Shown in pieces: positions 7,299 to 13,582 of a DNA stretch of 18,898 nucleotides; positions within the stretch are counted from its first letter, which is position 1; each line of letters begins with the position of its first letter. The translations under genes were made by a program, and so were the position numbers. Source of the stretch: UBA7398 sp964597305 (lineage in GTDB: Bacteria; Actinomycetota; Actinomycetes; Nanopelagicales; Nanopelagicaceae). Location: contig CAZQWU010000021.1 in NCBI GenBank assembly GCA_964597305.1, positions 1 to 18,898 of the forward strand, in the 5' to 3' direction. A model generated the notes under the pieces. That model was not told the origin of the DNA and did not search any database. It saw only the letters and a program-made list of their open reading frames with translations.

Positions 7299-7336
7299 TT
7301 CACTTTTCGTTAACCTATTATTCACCCTTCAATTAC
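7299..7336 (+). promoter_or_regulatory. PHO box upstream of pstC
   Basis: Units start at 7299 (TTCAC), 7310 (TTAAC) and 7321 (TTCAC), with a weaker fourth at 7332 (ATTAC), all 11 bp apart. The array lies in the 77-bp phoU-pstC gap. The -10 of this promoter is unclear: TACGCA (7334) and CACACT (7339) are the nearest candidates. Confidence 0.75.
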
Positions 7337-7369
7337 GCACACTAGGGCATCTGAAGGCAGGATGCGGGA

Positions 7370-8368
7370 GTGACGTCTCAAAGCCTGACTTACGACTATA
7401 CAGATGAGTCAAAAAAGCAACCTCGAGAGATAACTACGAATCCCCGCCCTTCAGATTTAGTATTTCGAATAGTTCTCAATGTGATGAGTTATTCCTCCCT
7501 CCTCATACTCACGTTAATTGGGACGTTTCTTATCTTCCGAGGATTTGAAACGTTTCGAGATCAAGGATTGAGATTTATAACTGGCTTTGAATGGACATCA
7601 AACATTGTCGACGGAAAAGAGCTAGGAACTTTTGGTATTGGCTCAATGATTATTGGAACTATGTTGATAGCTGCAACTGCAATTGCCATAGGAGTCCCAC
7701 TTTCAGCGATGACTGCTTTATATTTAAATTTCTACGCACCAGCTCGTATAAAAAGTTTTCTCACAACAATCCTTGATCTTATGGCAGCTTTTCCATCAAT
7801 ACTTTTTGGTCTATGGGGATATTTCGTTCTAGCCCCCATGGCAGAGTACTGGGCAAAATTACTTTACAAATATTTCCGATGGATTCCCATATTTGATGTT
7901 CCGCAACCTGCTTTTGCACGTTCACCATTCATTGCGGCACTCGTTCTCACCGTGATGATTATTCCGATAGTCACATCAGTCTCCCGTGAGGTATTTTCGC
8001 AAACTCCACTAGATCGAATTCAAGCCGCATATGCACTTGGGGCAACAAAATGGGCAATGATTCGAACAGTAGTTTTACCATTTGGAGCAAATGGTGTTGT
8101 TGGTGGAGCAATGCTTGGGCTAGGTCGGGCAATGGGTGAAACCGTGGCGATTTATATGGTGCTCAATATTGCTTTCGTGAACAACCTTCATATTCTTTAT
8201 GGCGTAGGCGGAAACGTTGCATCAATGATTGTTCAAAAATGGGGCGAATCTGGTCTAGTGGAAAGTAAAGCTTTGCTCGCAGCTGGATTCGTTCTCTTTA
8301 TGTTAACGTTGATCGTAAACTCCATCGCAAACTTCATTGTTCGAGTAACCGTGAGGTCTGGAAAATGA
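7370..8368 (+). CDS. pstC: Phosphate ABC transporter permease PstC
   Basis: This 332-residue inner-membrane permease has a soluble N-terminal tail of about 30 residues followed by six or so membrane helices. The ABC permease EAA loop that docks to PstB is clear: REVFSQTPLDRIQAAYALG, running on through ATKWAMIRTVVLP (residues 206-237). The motif LGRAMGETVAIYMV (250-263) is typical of PstC. With PstA it forms the phosphate channel. The start is GTG with AGGA seven bases upstream, so this gene uses a leader, unlike phoU. A three-codon ATG-CGG-GAG-TGA frame ends on the GTG. The gene overlaps pstA by four bases (ATGA). It is controlled by the PHO box at 7299-7336 and possibly by read-through from phoU. 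Confidence 0.95.
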   Translation: MTSQSLTYDYTDESKKQPREITTNPRPSDLVFRIVLNVMSYSSLLILTLIGTFLIFRGFETFRDQGLRFITGFEWTSNIVDGKELGTFGIGSMIIGTMLIAATAIAIGVPLSAMTALYLNFYAPARIKSFLTTILDLMAAFPSILFGLWGYFVLAPMAEYWAKLLYKYFRWIPIFDVPQPAFARSPFIAALVLTVMIIPIVTSVSREVFSQTPLDRIQAAYALGATKWAMIRTVVLPFGANGVVGGAMLGLGRAMGETVAIYMVLNIAFVNNLHILYGVGGNVASMIVQKWGESGLVESKALLAAGFVLFMLTLIVNSIANFIVRVTVRSGK

Positions 8369-9432
8369 CAGAGATTAAAAATGGTCTTTTCATTAATGAT
8401 CACGTTAAGCCACAAATGCCTTGGAAACCAACTCGGAGCGATCGACTAAAGTCACTTTTACTTGTAGCACTTTCTGCACTTATCACAATTCTCATAATTC
8501 AATCCACGCCCCTAAAAGGCAAACTTGCGTATTTTCTTTTATTTGTATCATTAACAACCCTGATTACTTCACTCGTTAGTGGATTCAGATCAGGTAAAAA
8601 AGCGATATCTGACAGCTTTATCAGTTCACTTGCCATAACTGCCGCGGTAATTGTTTTCATGCCTGTTGCTAGCATTTTGTCAAAGACCATCATTGAGGGA
8701 TCAAAAGGTTTTCATAAATCGCTTTTTACCGACACTATGGCAAAGGCCTCAATAACTGATCCGATTTCTATGGGCGGCATTCTGCACTCGATTATTGGAA
8801 CAATTTTATTAGTGGCACTCGCATCAATAATAAGTGTTCCCTTATCAATAATGACTGCGCTTTATCTCACGGAAATAAAGGGACGAGCTTCTACATTTAT
8901 TCAGTTTATTGTTCAAGCGATGAGTGGAATTCCTTCGATAGTTTCTGGAATATTTATTTATGCTGCAATTTTGGTTAATACTTCTCTCCGAGGGTCTGCC
9001 GTGATTGGAGCGCTTGCACTTTCGATTTTAATGATTCCCACAGTGACTCGTACCTCTCAAGAAGTACTCAAATTGATACCAAACGAATTACGTGAGGCTG
9101 GTTTGGCTCTCGGAGCCACGCAATGGAAAACTGTCTCTCTGATTGTGATTCCAGCAGCCCGAAGTGGTTTAGTCACTGCTTTCATATTGGGCGTTGCTCG
9201 AATTGCTGGTGAAACTGCGCCGCTGCTATTTACTATCGGAGCATCAGACGTTCTTAATCTCAATCCATTTAATGGAGCAAATTCCGCACTCCCCTATTAC
9301 ACATGGCGTGCTCTTACTGGTGGCACTCCAGAATCAATGCAGCGAGCCTGGACTGCGATTCTCGTTCTTTTAATCATTGTTCTTGCACTTTTCACAACTG
9401 CCAGATCTATATCTAGACGGAGAATTTCTTAA
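8365..9432 (+). CDS. pstA: Phosphate ABC transporter permease PstA
   Basis: This 355-residue membrane protein is longer than the roughly 280-300 residues usual in Escherichia coli-type PstA. The extra length comes from two additional predicted helices at residues 30-46 and 54-72 before the six-helix core; this may be a lineage trait. The EAA loop reads QEVLKLIPNELREAGLALG with ATQWKTVSLIVIP after it (232-263), and VARIAGETAPLLFT is the typical following helix. It pairs with PstC to form the phosphate-conducting channel. It overlaps pstC by ATGA and shares one base with pstB (TAATG), so the three are co-translated. Confidence 0.95.
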   Translation: MTEIKNGLFINDHVKPQMPWKPTRSDRLKSLLLVALSALITILIIQSTPLKGKLAYFLLFVSLTTLITSLVSGFRSGKKAISDSFISSLAITAAVIVFMPVASILSKTIIEGSKGFHKSLFTDTMAKASITDPISMGGILHSIIGTILLVALASIISVPLSIMTALYLTEIKGRASTFIQFIVQAMSGIPSIVSGIFIYAAILVNTSLRGSAVIGALALSILMIPTVTRTSQEVLKLIPNELREAGLALGATQWKTVSLIVIPAARSGLVTAFILGVARIAGETAPLLFTIGASDVLNLNPFNGANSALPYYTWRALTGGTPESMQRAWTAILVLLIIVLALFTTARSISRRRIS

Positions 9433-10346
9433 TGGAAACTGAAAAAAATCCACCATCCGAAAACTTTCAGTCAAATGGAGATGACATGTTAAGTTCTACT
9501 CAACCAAACAAAACCAAGCAATCGCTATCAGAAGTGTCCGCGAAACGCGCTCGCGATCATGTACCTGGAAACGTTCCTATCGGAACTGGCCTTGAAGCTC
9601 GAAACATTCATGCTTGGTTTGGTAAACATCTCGCAATTGAAGATATCTCACTCGATTTCAATTCTGGAACGGTAACTGCATTAATTGGACCATCTGGCTG
9701 TGGAAAATCAACTTTTATTCGAACTTTGAATCGCATGCATGAATTCATACCTAGCGCAGCTATGGCAGGAGAGGTTCTCCTTAACGGTGTAGATATATAC
9801 CGACGTGGCACCGATGTAACGAAGGTTCGTTTACAAATTGGTATGGTTTTTCAAAAACCTAATCCTTTCCCCTCAATGACCATCGGTGAAAATGTCCTAT
9901 CTGGATTAAAACTTGCACAACTAAAAGTGGCAAACAAGGACGATCTAATGGAAGAGTGCCTTGAACGCGCGGGTTTATGGTCAGAAGTTAAGGATAGATT
10001 AAATGCACATGCGGGTGGTCTCTCTGGTGGACAACAGCAACGCTTATGCATCGCTCGGTCGTTAGCAGTAAATCCCAAAGTCTTACTTATGGACGAACCA
10101 TGTTCAGCCCTTGATCCCGGATCAACACTTCGAATTGAAGAAACGATTGGCGAGTTGGCAAAGACCATGACCATCATTATCGTCACACACAATATGCAGC
10201 AGGCGGCCCGAGTGAGCGATTACACCGCATTTTTTCTCTCTAATGGTGGTCCAGGAAAACTGATTGAAGTTGGACCTACCACTGAAATTTTCTCAATGCC
10301 GAAAGATAAAAGAACTGAGAATTACGTTTCTGGACGATTTGGCTAA
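9432..10346 (+). CDS. pstB: Phosphate ABC transporter ATP-binding protein PstB
   Basis: This 304-residue ABC ATPase has Walker A GPSGCGKST (86-94), Q-loop VFQKPNPFPSMT (139-150), signature LSGGQQQRL (197-205), Walker B VLLMDEP with E222, and H-loop H253. The Q-loop and the RIHEF/RMHEF region identify PstB among ABC ATPases. The conserved core begins only near residue 52, so there is a polar, serine- and lysine-rich N-terminal extension of about 50 residues not normal for PstB. A second ATG at residue 19 has GGAG a few bases upstream and could be the real start, which would shorten the tail. It powers phosphate import through PstC/PstA and is coupled to pstA by a TAATG overlap. Confidence 0.95.
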   Translation: METEKNPPSENFQSNGDDMLSSTQPNKTKQSLSEVSAKRARDHVPGNVPIGTGLEARNIHAWFGKHLAIEDISLDFNSGTVTALIGPSGCGKSTFIRTLNRMHEFIPSAAMAGEVLLNGVDIYRRGTDVTKVRLQIGMVFQKPNPFPSMTIGENVLSGLKLAQLKVANKDDLMEECLERAGLWSEVKDRLNAHAGGLSGGQQQRLCIARSLAVNPKVLLMDEPCSALDPGSTLRIEETIGELAKTMTIIIVTHNMQQAARVSDYTAFFLSNGGPGKLIEVGPTTEIFSMPKDKRTENYVSGRFG

Positions 10347-10350
10347 TTCG

Positions 10351-10377
10351 TTCACTCAATATTCACTTTTCGTTTAT
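10351..10377 (+). promoter_or_regulatory. PHO box upstream of pstS
   Basis: Units start at 10351 (TTCAC), 10362 (TTCAC) and 10373 (TTTAT), again 11 bp apart, in the 110-bp pstB-pstS gap. A -10 candidate TAATTT (10386-10391) sits at the same distance from the array as the phoU -10 does from its array. A second possible -10 is TAGACT (10420-10425). The pstS ATG has AAAGG five bases upstream (10447-10451). Confidence 0.7.
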
Positions 10378-10456
10378 CTAAATTTTAATTTTTTTCAAGG
10401 TTCTGTTTTGTTACAAAAATAGACTTCACTAACAAGTCCCTCGATGAAAGGTAAAC

Positions 10457-11623
10457 ATGAAAGTATCAAAGATACTTAAACTCTCGTTCGTTGCGGTAAC
10501 CGCAACTTCGATAGCGTTAGCACCGCATGCATTCGCTGCAACAACAATCACTGGATCTGGAGCCACGTCGGTTGGAAATATTATTAGTAACTGCAAGGCT
10601 TCTTATACAAATGATTCTGGTGACACTTTTAATTATGGTCTTGGTGGCTCCGGACAAGGTCAAAAAGATATGGAAGCTGGCAAAGTTGATATGGCTTTCT
10701 CTGATAGCAAGCACTTAACATCTCAAAGTGGTGCACCAATTAACTCTTCTGAGATTCATATCCCCTCATTCGTATGGCCAATTGGAATCATGGTCAATCT
10801 TAATTATTCAAAACCAATCGCACTTTCTCCTAAAACTTTGGGTGGGATTTTTTCTGGCAAAATTACACGATGGAATGATCCTGCTATCAACGCCGATAAC
10901 AATAGAACTTATCCCGTAGTTGTCTATAAAAAACTCAATGGACAGATTGTTAAAGATGCTAATGGTAACCCGGTTGTACTAAAAACGAATCAAGTCACAA
11001 GTCGAGTCACGTTGCCAGATCAACCAATTACGGTTATTTATCGTGCTGATGGCTCAGGAACTACTGATAACCTCCGCGCCGCTCTCGCAAAGTGGGATCC
11101 AGATAACTGGGGAACTTCAACTGGAAACAATTTCTCGGCAACAGCCGCAGGTAAGGCTGCTATCGCAAAAGATCCTATTCACTTTGTGGGTAAATCGGGA
11201 TCATCCTCAGTTGCACTAGAAGCATCAAAAACCAAATACTCCATTACCTATGCTGAAGTGAACTACGCAGCTCCTGTTGGACTGAAGCTAGCTAATGTTG
11301 TTAATAAGAATGGTGACCTTGTGACACCAACTGATGATGCCGTCGCAGGTTTCGTCGCAACCGCGAAACTAGAAAGTAATGGAACAGTCACTCTAGATTA
11401 TCTCAATCCAAATGCTGGAGTTTATCCTCTCACTGTTGTTACCTACGCTTTAGCGCTCACTAATTACGGCGACACTGCGAAAGCAACAGCGATCAAAAAT
11501 CTGATCGATTACCACGCCTTTACATGCCCTACAAAGGTAGCAAATTCCGGATTTATTACAATTCCGAAAACGTCTCCACTCGGAAAGGTAATTCTTTCGC
11601 AGTTAGCAAAACTTGGTAAATAA
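10457..11623 (+). CDS. pstS: Phosphate ABC transporter substrate-binding protein PstS, non-lipidated
   Basis: This 388-residue exported phosphate-binding protein has a Sec signal peptide: a basic n-region MKVSKILK, a hydrophobic core, and a probable cut after AFA (residue 27). The mature protein opens TITGSGATSVG, the PstS phosphate-loop motif. YRADGSGTTDNL (195-206) is the second phosphate-binding loop, and GIFSGKITRWNDP (130-142) is a standard family block. There is no lipobox cysteine and no C-terminal membrane helix or sorting signal, so the anchor expected in a single-membrane cell is missing. Two cysteines (C46 and C357) may form a disulfide linking the ends. It has its own PHO box and ribosome binding site, and lies last in the locus, after pstB. 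A terminator follows directly. Confidence 0.94.
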   Translation: MKVSKILKLSFVAVTATSIALAPHAFAATTITGSGATSVGNIISNCKASYTNDSGDTFNYGLGGSGQGQKDMEAGKVDMAFSDSKHLTSQSGAPINSSEIHIPSFVWPIGIMVNLNYSKPIALSPKTLGGIFSGKITRWNDPAINADNNRTYPVVVYKKLNGQIVKDANGNPVVLKTNQVTSRVTLPDQPITVIYRADGSGTTDNLRAALAKWDPDNWGTSTGNNFSATAAGKAAIAKDPIHFVGKSGSSSVALEASKTKYSITYAEVNYAAPVGLKLANVVNKNGDLVTPTDDAVAGFVATAKLESNGTVTLDYLNPNAGVYPLTVVTYALALTNYGDTAKATAIKNLIDYHAFTCPTKVANSGFITIPKTSPLGKVILSQLAKLGK

Positions 11624-11634
11624 TGTAACCCTAT

Positions 11635-11666
11635 AAAAAACGGGTCGCGAAAGCGGCCCGTTTTTT
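11635..11666. terminator. Bidirectional intrinsic terminator between pstS and the SDR gene
   Basis: A run of six A, an ACGGGTCGC stem, a GAAA loop, a GCGGCCCGT stem (one G-T wobble) and a run of six T form a hairpin that works in both directions. It closes pstS on the plus strand and the convergent dehydrogenase gene on the minus strand. The TAA stop of the latter (11667-11665) overlaps the edge of the T run. Confidence 0.88.
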
Positions 11667-12420
11667 ATTTTGCGCTCCATCCACTATCTGAAGCCATAAC
11701 CACTCCATTGACATTTGATGCATCATCGCTTGCTAAAAAGAGAATACATGCAGCGATTTCTTCCGGTTCTGCTGAACGTGATGCATTAGCCATGTTGGGG
11801 CCAAGCGCCTGCATTGTCGTTGCCCCTTTAATAGGTTTGCTCATATCCATGATGTTGGTTTTAGTTCCACCTGGTGCGACTGCATTGGAACGAATTCCTC
11901 GAGAACCATAAATTGTCGATATAGATTTGACTAGCCCAGTAAGTCCATGCTTGCTTGTTGTGTAAGCAGTTCCTGCAATACCAGACTTAAATGCGGCCCC
12001 GCTTGATGTTGTCACGATAGCTCCGCCACCTGTTGTCAACATCTTTCTAATGACCGCTCGGCTTAACTTCATGACCGACGTTAAATTTACTGCAATCACT
12101 CGATTCCATAGCCAATCATCTAATTCATCGAGAGGCACAAAATCATCCATAATTCCGGCATTATTGATCAACACATCAATCTTTGATCCAGCTGCCTCCA
12201 TAATTTTTTCAATAGTTAAATCGTCGACAAGATCACCAGCAACAGTGTGTGCAGTCAATCCTTCGTCATGTAACTCTTTCGCCAAAACTTCTAGACGTTC
12301 TGGCGAGATATCTACTGCAATTCCTCTGCCACCCTCGCGTACAAATCTCACCAACGTTGCTTTACCAATTCCTGATCCAGCACCTGTAACAATTCCAGTT
12401 TTTCCTTCAAATCGTTTCAT
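11665..12420 (-). CDS. Short-chain dehydrogenase/reductase (SDR)
   Basis: This classical SDR of 251 residues has the cofactor loop TGAGSGIG near residues 12-19, NNAG near 86-89, a catalytic serine in TTSSGAAF, and the YTTSK active site with Tyr and Lys four apart. The motif VAVDISPE-like end of beta strand 2 reads GIAVDISPERLE; its aspartate favours NAD(H) over NADP(H). The substrate cannot be assigned, since this family covers 3-oxoacyl reductases, sugar and steroid dehydrogenases and others. The open frame has two adjacent ATG codons. The second, at 12420, is chosen because GGAAAGG lies six bases before it. It stands alone between two terminating or unrelated units, with its own promoter. 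Confidence 0.9.
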   Translation of the reverse strand: MKRFEGKTGIVTGAGSGIGKATLVRFVREGGRGIAVDISPERLEVLAKELHDEGLTAHTVAGDLVDDLTIEKIMEAAGSKIDVLINNAGIMDDFVPLDELDDWLWNRVIAVNLTSVMKLSRAVIRKMLTTGGGAIVTTSSGAAFKSGIAGTAYTTSKHGLTGLVKSISTIYGSRGIRSNAVAPGGTKTNIMDMSKPIKGATTMQALGPNMANASRSAEPEEIAACILFLASDDASNVNGVVMASDSGWSAK

Positions 12421-12439
12421 CATCTACCTTTCCAGCTCG

Positions 12440-12467
12440 ATTATGGCAGGTAGTAAAAAGTTCGCAA
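12440..12467 (-). promoter_or_regulatory. Promoter of the SDR gene
   Basis: On the minus strand TTGCGA (12467-12462), 16 bp and CATAAT (12445-12440) form a -35/-10 pair. The transcript would start near 12433 and carry a short leader containing the GGAAAGG ribosome binding site. This is a conventional leadered start, in contrast to most single genes in the window. Confidence 0.5.
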
Positions 12468-12469
12468 GA

Positions 12470-13054
12470 TTACTTAAAAGTGATGCCCTTCTTTTTCATC
12501 TCACGTTTAATGAGGGCGAGCGCTGTAGGTCCCATCGCATGTATTTTTTTGACATCTTTTTCATGCCATCGTCGCAATTGTGAGATTCTCGTGAGTTTGT
12601 TATCAACCAGCCCTCGACGTGCCGGTGCAGCAATTCCCAATTTTCGCCATTCACCATCGAGCGCTTCATATTTCGATAGATCAATTTCACCTCGCGTAAC
12701 AGGACAAAGCGCTAGTCGGGCTTTGATGAGAAGGCGAATCTCAGTATGAGTCATAGATGTACCGAGCGGAACATGGAGTGCGCCTTTAGTGGTCGCGTAT
12801 TTATTTGAAATCGCAGGAAAGTTTTTCAAGATAGATCCGCTATATGGGTAGAAACCAATATGTTTCTTATGCGACATTAACCCAGCAACTGCGTTTCCAT
12901 TCACAATGAATGTTGGCATCCCATATTTCATTGTTTCCTCAGCATGAGGTATTACTTTACGTATTCGCTTACGCAACTCAAGAATTGTTTTCTTATGCTC
13001 ACCAGAAAGCATTGAATAATATTGAGTGACATTGGGCGACGTACGTTTGGTCAC
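12470..13054 (-). CDS. DUF1801 (YdhG-like) protein with a C-terminal helix-hairpin-helix domain
   Basis: This 194-residue protein has two parts. The first 115 or so residues match the DUF1801/YdhG fold: HKKTILELRKRIRKVIPHAEETMKYGMPTF, split here as HKKTILELRKRI and PHAEETMKYGMPTF, then HIGFYPYSG and a TKGALHVP stretch. The last 55 residues (LGIAAPARRGLVDNKLTRI, then LRRWHEKDVKKIHAMGPTALALI) look like the helix-hairpin-helix module found in RNA polymerase alpha C-terminal domains, which often accompanies DUF1801. A nucleic-acid role is possible but unproven. The frame is open to a TTG at 13060, but the GTG at 13054 has TAAACT exactly six bases upstream and is preferred. The gene diverges from a DinB-fold gene. 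Confidence 0.82.
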   Translation of the reverse strand: MTKRTSPNVTQYYSMLSGEHKKTILELRKRIRKVIPHAEETMKYGMPTFIVNGNAVAGLMSHKKHIGFYPYSGSILKNFPAISNKYATTKGALHVPLGTSMTHTEIRLLIKARLALCPVTRGEIDLSKYEALDGEWRKLGIAAPARRGLVDNKLTRISQLRRWHEKDVKKIHAMGPTALALIKREMKKKGITFK

Positions 13055-13090
13055 CGCCAAAGTTTACGTGCTCTTCGATACGATGGGCGA
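13055..13090. promoter_or_regulatory. Interleaved divergent leaderless promoters (DUF1801 / second DinB)
   Basis: Minus strand TAAACT (13066-13061) plus six bases leads to the GTG at 13054. Plus strand TACGAT (13079-13084) plus six bases leads to the ATG at 13091. The two -10 elements are 12 bp apart, so the polymerase footprint on one must cover the other. Confidence 0.55.
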
Positions 13091-13582
13091 ATGATAATTT
13101 CTATTTCGCGCCACCTTCGACATATGAAGTGGGCAAATCAACGCGTATTTTCTGCTGTTAGTCTCCTACCTGATTCGGCACTTGACTCTTATATTGTCAA
13201 TCCTGAGTGGAGTGCGCGGCATATTCTCCAACACATTGTTTCTGGCGCTGATTGGTTCGTCTATCGACTCACTGGCACTGAATGGAGCGATATCAAAATC
13301 CCAACGACGATGGCAGATGTTGCTCCGTTAGCTGACACACTGAGTAAACGAGATGACATGATTCTCGGCGCTGCAGAGCTACCTGATGAGGAGATTACCC
13401 AAACTATTGAAGGTAAATCGGAAACATATTTTCGATCAACAATGCTCATGCAGGCAATTCATCATGCCACTGAACATCGTGCTCAATTAATTGATGCCCT
13501 CGAATATAAAGGCTTTAAACCCATAAACCTTGATGGTATCGATTTATGGGCGTTTGAGAATTTTGAGCGAGCTGACCGCTGA
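13091..13582 (+). CDS. DinB-fold putative metal-dependent protein
   Basis: This 163-residue member of the DinB superfamily has the metal ligands visible as EWSARHILQHIVSGADWF (H48) and QAIHHATEHRAQLIDAL (H125 and H129, H-x3-H). Family members are four-helix bundles, several of them thiol-dependent transferases or damage-inducible proteins, and no substrate can be assigned. A longer frame opens at 13022, but the ATG at 13091 has TACGAT six bases upstream and gives the normal N-terminus with a first helix HLRHMKWANQRVF. The last 39 bp overlap the end of the convergent GH13 gene, so the two transcripts would be antisense to one another at their 3' ends. It is not close in sequence to the DinB-fold gene at 9-485 beyond the motif level. 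Confidence 0.85.
   Translation: MIISISRHLRHMKWANQRVFSAVSLLPDSALDSYIVNPEWSARHILQHIVSGADWFVYRLTGTEWSDIKIPTTMADVAPLADTLSKRDDMILGAAELPDEEITQTIEGKSETYFRSTMLMQAIHHATEHRAQLIDALEYKGFKPINLDGIDLWAFENFERADR

Noticed and set aside
10420..10429. TTCAC at 10425 as an extra PHO box unit for pstS
   Set aside because: It is out of the 11-bp phase set by 10351, 10362 and 10373, and stands alone.
12050..12583. 177-residue plus-strand frame across the SDR and DUF1801 genes
   Set aside because: Serine/threonine/proline-rich shadow composition, crossing two well-supported genes and the SDR promoter.
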